DNA of 9,884 nucleotides from an uncultured Eubacteriales bacterium (lineage in GTDB: Bacteria; Bacillota; Clostridia; Oscillospirales; Acutalibacteraceae). The translations under genes were made by a program, and so were the position numbers. The DNA lies in assembly GCA_900320925.1 (NCBI GenBank), contig ONUD01000143.1, positions 1-9,884 on the forward strand, given 5' to 3'. The notes beneath the pieces were generated by a model, which did no database searches, was not told the DNA's origin, and saw only the letters and a program-made list of their open reading frames with translations. Shown in pieces: positions 7,251 to 9,884 of this stretch; the first letter of the stretch is position 1; the number at the start of each line of letters is the position of its first letter.

Positions 7251-8132
7251 ATGTTTGAGAATAAAATCGTGAAGCTGGTAATTGATTTTATCGGTATGAC
7301 ACTGGGTGCGGTGATTGCCGCATTTGCCATTGAAGAATTTTTAGTGCCGTGTACGATACTGGACGGCGGTGTGGTGGGTGTGAGTATTATTATCAGTACC
7401 TTGTCAAAGCTGCCGCTGTCGTTGCTGACGATATGCCTGAACGTGCCGTTTTTGGTGTTCGGGGCAAGAAAACTGGGCAGAATGTTCATTGTCAAGTCTG
7501 CCTACTCCATGGCAGTGTTTTCGCTGTTTCTGGAACTCTTTGCTCCGATGGCAAATGCCACAGAGGAATATTTGCTGGCAGTGTGTTTCGGAGGGGTGAT
7601 ACTGGGAATCGGTGTAGGACTGGTCATCAAATTCGGTGGCTGTCTGGACGGTACCGAAACGGCTGCCATCCTGCTGAATAAAAAGTTCCGTTTTTCTGTT
7701 GGCAGGGTGGTGCTGATTTGCAATATCGTGATTTTTGCGGCGGCAGGAATCATCTTGCGGTCCTTCGACAGGGCAATGTACAGCCTTTTGACCTACTTCA
7801 TTACCTCAAAAGTACTCGACATTGTGGAATCGGGCATGGAGCAGACAAAGGCAGCCATGATTATTACCAATGATGCCAAAGAGATTTCCGAAAAAATTTA
7901 TACCCGTCTGGGACGCACTGTCACGATTATGGAGGGAGAAGGTCTTGTCAGCGGTAAAAAAGTGGTGCTGTACTGCGTGCTGACACGCTTTGAAATCCAC
8001 GAGCTGAAAGACATTATCAAAACCATTGATTCTTCTGCCTTCATTGCCGTGAGCGATGTGTCGGAAATTATCGGCAACCATATGAAAAAAGCAGGAACTC
8101 TTGAAAAAATGAAAACTACCGATGAGGCATAA
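7251..8132 (+). CDS. YitT family membrane protein (DUF161 plus DUF2179)
   Basis: Multi-pass membrane protein of 293 residues, typical for YitT. The family is widespread in Firmicutes and its function is not established, although a transport role is often assumed. About six hydrophobic segments are visible (near 10-30, 38-55, 57-75, 82-100, 106-126 and 150-170, with a weaker one near 175-190). The family signature lies at KFGGCLDGTETAAILLNKK (127-145). A soluble C-terminal domain from about 200 to 278 (AAMIITNDAKEISEKIY ... FIAVSDVSEIIG) matches DUF2179. The ATG at 7251 is 8 bases after GGAGGA; a TTG at 7248 is also possible but less well placed. It shares a promoter region with mtn and is followed after 3 bases by an acetyltransferase gene, probably co-transcribed. 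Confidence 0.93.
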   Translation: MFENKIVKLVIDFIGMTLGAVIAAFAIEEFLVPCTILDGGVVGVSIIISTLSKLPLSLLTICLNVPFLVFGARKLGRMFIVKSAYSMAVFSLFLELFAPMANATEEYLLAVCFGGVILGIGVGLVIKFGGCLDGTETAAILLNKKFRFSVGRVVLICNIVIFAAAGIILRSFDRAMYSLLTYFITSKVLDIVESGMEQTKAAMIITNDAKEISEKIYTRLGRTVTIMEGEGLVSGKKVVLYCVLTRFEIHELKDIIKTIDSSAFIAVSDVSEIIGNHMKKAGTLEKMKTTDEA

Positions 8133-8135
8133 AAT

Positions 8136-8684
8136 ATGTTTGCAAAACAATTTTTAACAGAACGGCTCTGGATCCGAGAGTACCAAAAACGTGATATTGA
8201 CGGCTTCCTGCACGTGATACGCCAGCCTGAAATTTATGCCACCACCTATGGCATCCCAAAGGATTACAGCCGTTTGCGTGCGAAATGGTGGCTGAAAACC
8301 ATCAAGGAAAACCAAAGAAACAATACTGCCTATGAATTTGCGGTGATTTTGAGGGATACAGGGCAGTATATCGGCAATGTGGGACTTATCAATGTGTCTT
8401 TTGAGCATAATCGGGCGGATATTTCCTATTATATAGACAAAGACTATATGAATCAGGGCTATGCGACCGAGGCGGCAAAGGAAATGCTCCAATATGGCTT
8501 TCAAACGTATGGTTTCAACAAGATTCAGGGAATCTGTATGCACTGTAATCCTGCTTCCAGACGGGTTATGGAAAAAATTGGCATGAAATATGAAGGCACG
8601 CTTCGTCAGGATTTGCTGAAAGATGGAATTTATTGTGATATTGATGTGCTTTCTATATTAAAAAAAGAATATTACCATTCGTAA
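8136..8684 (+). CDS. GNAT family N-acetyltransferase, RimJ/RimL type
   Basis: Predicted acetyl-CoA-dependent N-acetyltransferase of 182 residues, the usual single-domain length. The opening FLTERLWIREYQKRDIDGFL is the standard RimJ/RimL start. EFAVILRDTGQYIGNVGL forms the central strands. The acetyl-CoA pyrophosphate loop is NQGYATEAAKEML (106-118), and NPASRRVMEKIGMKYEG (138-154) is the conserved Asn-containing segment before the last strands. Members acetylate ribosomal protein N-termini, antibiotics or small molecules; the substrate cannot be told here. ATG 8136 is preceded by TGAGG (8123-8127) inside the end of the yitT gene, 3 bases after its stop, so the two are probably one transcript. 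No convincing terminator follows. Confidence 0.95.
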   Translation: MFAKQFLTERLWIREYQKRDIDGFLHVIRQPEIYATTYGIPKDYSRLRAKWWLKTIKENQRNNTAYEFAVILRDTGQYIGNVGLINVSFEHNRADISYYIDKDYMNQGYATEAAKEMLQYGFQTYGFNKIQGICMHCNPASRRVMEKIGMKYEGTLRQDLLKDGIYCDIDVLSILKKEYYHS

Positions 8685-8701
8685 AGTGAAAACGACAGAG
8701 T

Positions 8702-8723
8702 TTTCAACATCAAAATGTTGAAA
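8702..8723. repeat. Perfect 9-bp inverted repeat with 4-base loop
   Basis: TTTCAACAT (8702-8710) and ATGTTGAAA (8715-8723) around CAAA. It lies 17 bases after the acetyltransferase stop. The stem is AT-rich and no T-run follows, so it is a poor intrinsic terminator; a protein-binding site is as likely. Confidence 0.7.
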
Positions 8724-8883
8724 GAGTTAAAAACTTTCTTGTCAATTGTTGTTCTTTTCTTGGAAATTCCATGGAAATATGGCTTGATTTTTGAAAAAAC
8801 GCAAGATATGGTAGTAAAATGGCTCGAAATTTTCTGAAAATCAATATGTGGCTTTCCACAGGAAAGTTAAAAAGTTTTCCACT

Positions 8884-8907
8884 TTTTCAACATTTGAAAG
8901 TTGAAAA
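8884..8907. repeat. 8-bp inverted repeat overlapping a -35 element
   Basis: TTTTCAAC (8884-8891) and GTTGAAAA (8900-8907) with an 8-base centre. The arms repeat the sequence of the inverted repeat at 8702-8723. The right arm contains the -35 element of the promoter that follows, a position suited to an operator. Confidence 0.65.
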
Positions 8908-8930
8908 CTTTTCGATACTGCCCGTATTAC
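8901..8930 (+). promoter_or_regulatory. Probable promoter of the 190-residue protein gene
   Basis: TTGAAA (8901-8906), an 18-base spacer and TATTAC (8925-8930). The leader would be about 20 bases, ending in the ribosome site GGTGAT (8946-8951). Confidence 0.4.
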
Positions 8931-8956
8931 AAAAAGTAGAATTTTGGTGATAAAAA

Positions 8957-9529
8957 ATGCTGACGGAAAAAGAAAAAATGCAGCGTGCAAAATGCTATAT
9001 GCTCAAACTTGCCAACGGTATCAATCCGATTGATGACAGTGAGATCGCAAAGGATTCCGCTTTGCAGAATGAACGCCTGTCAAAATGCTTCCTGTATCTT
9101 GCTGAGGTGCTTGATGGGCAGGTAAATCTAAAAGTCCGCTCCCCAAAACCGTTTCAGAAGCAGTTTGCCATTACACCGGAAGAAATTGCTTCCCTTTCCC
9201 CTTTGGCAAGGGATTGTACGGTTTCGGAACTGGCAGGGGAAATCAATCGGATCGCCAAAGAAAAAAATTGCAAGAAACTGGCGGCAAAAACAATTAATGA
9301 CTGGCTTGTCAAAGAAGGCTATCTCAAAAACAGAGAGGTCGGCGGCAAAACTAAGCGGGAATTGACAGCGGACTCTGCCAACATCGGTATTACTTCCAAG
9401 CAGGGGATGGGAGCATTCGGTGCCTATACCATTGTCATGTACACCGAACAGGCACAGCAGTATATTATTGACCATTTAGAAGAAATTGCGGAATTTGCAA
9501 AGGAGGATAAAAATGTATCAAGTGATTGA
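8957..9529 (+). CDS. Protein of unknown function with a winged-helix-like middle
   Basis: 190 residues; no name known to me, although I recall similar proteins opening with 'TEKEK..AK.Y...LA.GINP' in gut Clostridia. An N-terminal helical region (1-55, with NERLSKCFLYLAEVL) is followed by a basic linker (KVRSPKPFQKQF). Residues 88-124 read as a helix-turn-helix: TVSELAGEINRIAKEK, then KKLAAKTINDWLVKEGYL. A charged turn (REVGGKTKREL) and a strand-like AYTIVMY follow, then a final helix (EQAQQYIIDHLEEIAEFA). This suggests nucleic-acid binding, perhaps regulation of its own repeat-containing upstream region; that is inference only. The ATG at 8957 is 5 bases after GGTGAT. It has no membrane segments. 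It overlaps the next gene by 17 bases. Confidence 0.85.
   Translation: MLTEKEKMQRAKCYMLKLANGINPIDDSEIAKDSALQNERLSKCFLYLAEVLDGQVNLKVRSPKPFQKQFAITPEEIASLSPLARDCTVSELAGEINRIAKEKNCKKLAAKTINDWLVKEGYLKNREVGGKTKRELTADSANIGITSKQGMGAFGAYTIVMYTEQAQQYIIDHLEEIAEFAKEDKNVSSD
9499..9506 (+). promoter_or_regulatory. Ribosome binding site deciding the start of the 75-residue gene
   Basis: AAAGGAGG lies 6 bases before ATG 9513, inside the preceding gene. It favours this ATG over the in-frame TTG at 9486. Confidence 0.8.
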
Positions 9530-9740
9530 TATTATAGAACCGGATTTTGGGTGTGAGGGTCTGCCTGACGGACAGGAACTCTGCTGTGAGGTGTTGCTGG
9601 AGGCAATTGACAGCGGTGAGCGTCTTACGGTCAAGGTGCCGGATGCCGAGTTGTATCGAAACAATATTATTGTCGGCTGTGTTGTGACTTACGATAACGA
9701 TCAGGTGATGAAAATACAAAAAGTAATACAATCTATCTAA
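9513..9740 (+). CDS. Small conserved-looking protein of unknown function, 75 residues
   Basis: I do not recognise a named family, but the opening MYQVIDIIEPDFGCEGLPDG looks like small proteins I recall from Ruminococcus-type genomes. It is acidic and soluble, with alternating hydrophobic residues suggesting a small beta-rich fold (CCEVLLEAI, LTVKVPDAELY, IIVGCVVTYD). Cysteines occur in FGCEG and LCCEV. The start is set by a near-perfect ribosome site at 9499-9506. It overlaps the end of the winged-helix-like gene by 17 bases in another frame, so the two are probably translated together. No terminator is visible after its stop; a new promoter begins within about 45 bases. Confidence 0.8.
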   Translation: MYQVIDIIEPDFGCEGLPDGQELCCEVLLEAIDSGERLTVKVPDAELYRNNIIVGCVVTYDNDQVMKIQKVIQSI

Positions 9741-9757
9741 AAAGAATACAATTTGTA

Positions 9758-9814
9758 GAGTTAAGAAAAAAATTGAAAAAAGGTGTTGACAAAAGAGGAA
9801 TGGTGTGTTATTAT
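9758..9814 (+). promoter_or_regulatory. Strong promoter with upstream A-tract
   Basis: Consensus -35 TTGACA (9786-9791), a 17-base spacer and -10 TATTAT (9809-9814) preceded by TGT, an extended -10. Runs of A at about 9762-9780 resemble an UP element. Transcription would start near 9821. Downstream bases 9821-9884 hold AGGGGAGG (9853-9860) and a TTG at 9871 that stays open to the window end (reading M-I-E-T), so a gene could begin there. The A-tract and strong elements would also suit a stable RNA operon. The window ends before this can be decided. Confidence 0.7.
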
Positions 9815-9884
9815 AACTAAGCTGTCGCACGAGAGAGTAATGAAAAGTGGATAGGGGAGGATGAACGGACTTGATTGAAACCGA

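Larger units (their letters stand above)
8701..8907. other. Cluster of DnaA-box-like 9-mers in an AT-rich intergenic region
   Basis: The 272-base gap 8685-8956 holds no gene. It contains six 9-mers near the DnaA-box form TTWTNCACA: TTTTCAACA at 8701, its inverted partner TGTTGAAAG at 8716, CTTTCCACA at 8852, TTTTCCACT at 8875, TTTTCAACA at 8884 directly abutting the previous one, and AGTTGAAAA at 8899. Each differs from the consensus by one or more bases. The layout resembles DnaA-binding regions in Clostridia, but no dnaA gene is in view. The motifs could instead belong to an operator. Confidence 0.4.

Noticed and set aside
7172..7495. N-terminal extension of the mtn frame beyond ATG 7171
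   Set aside because: It would run through the divergent promoters and the start of yitT. The family start and a good ribosome site are both at 7171.
8702..8723. Intrinsic terminator after the acetyltransferase gene
   Set aside because: The stem is almost all A-T and is followed by GAGTTAAAAAC rather than a T-run.
9821..9884. Start of a T-box leader, because of GAGAGAGTA
   Set aside because: Only this short purine-rich run fits. The specifier region and antiterminator would lie outside the window, so it cannot be supported.
1..9884. CRISPR arrays, insertion sequences, tRNA genes, prophage or defence genes
   Set aside because: I saw no regularly spaced repeats, transposase motifs, tRNA-like cloverleaf or typical defence domains.

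Overview
The window is a chromosomal segment of a low-to-moderate GC Gram-positive bacterium. The GyrB and GyrA sequence style, the AGGAGG-type ribosome sites, the YitT and YcxB-like families and the small hypothetical genes at the right end point to the Clostridia, most likely a Ruminococcus-like member of the Oscillospiraceae. The genus is a judgement from recalled protein style, not from a search.

Positions 1-6450 form one tightly packed plus-strand operon. It opens inside gyrB, with roughly the first 44 codons lying before the window, and closes with a complete gyrA. The two gyrase genes are not adjacent. Between them are four small genes: an acidic two-helix membrane protein, a hotdog-fold acyl-CoA thioesterase of the YbgC/FadM type, and two more small two-helix membrane proteins that resemble the YcxB-like family. 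Gaps range from an 8-base overlap to 18 bases, and no promoter or terminator is visible between the genes, so membrane or lipid functions appear to be co-expressed with DNA gyrase.

A symmetrical hairpin at 6452-6484 ends the gyrA transcript. It also ends the convergent gene on the minus strand, a 5'-methylthioadenosine/S-adenosylhomocysteine nucleosidase (mtn), whose stop codon lies in the hairpin loop. mtn and the plus-strand yitT-family gene diverge from a 79-base gap. That gap holds an almost perfect inverted repeat that reads as a promoter on both strands, so the two promoters overlap face to face. A GNAT acetyltransferase of the RimJ/RimL type follows the YitT gene after 3 bases.

Positions 8685-8956 are AT-rich and non-coding, with several inverted repeats and six DnaA-box-like 9-mers. 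The region ends in a probable promoter for two overlapping genes of unknown function: a 190-residue protein with a winged-helix-like middle and a 75-residue protein. The window ends just after a strong promoter with a near-consensus -35, an extended -10 and an upstream A-tract. It could drive a stable RNA operon or a gene starting near position 9871; the window stops too soon to tell.

Most of the content is housekeeping. The parts most worth a second look are the gene cassette inside the gyrase operon, the palindromic divergent promoter and the DnaA-box-like cluster.
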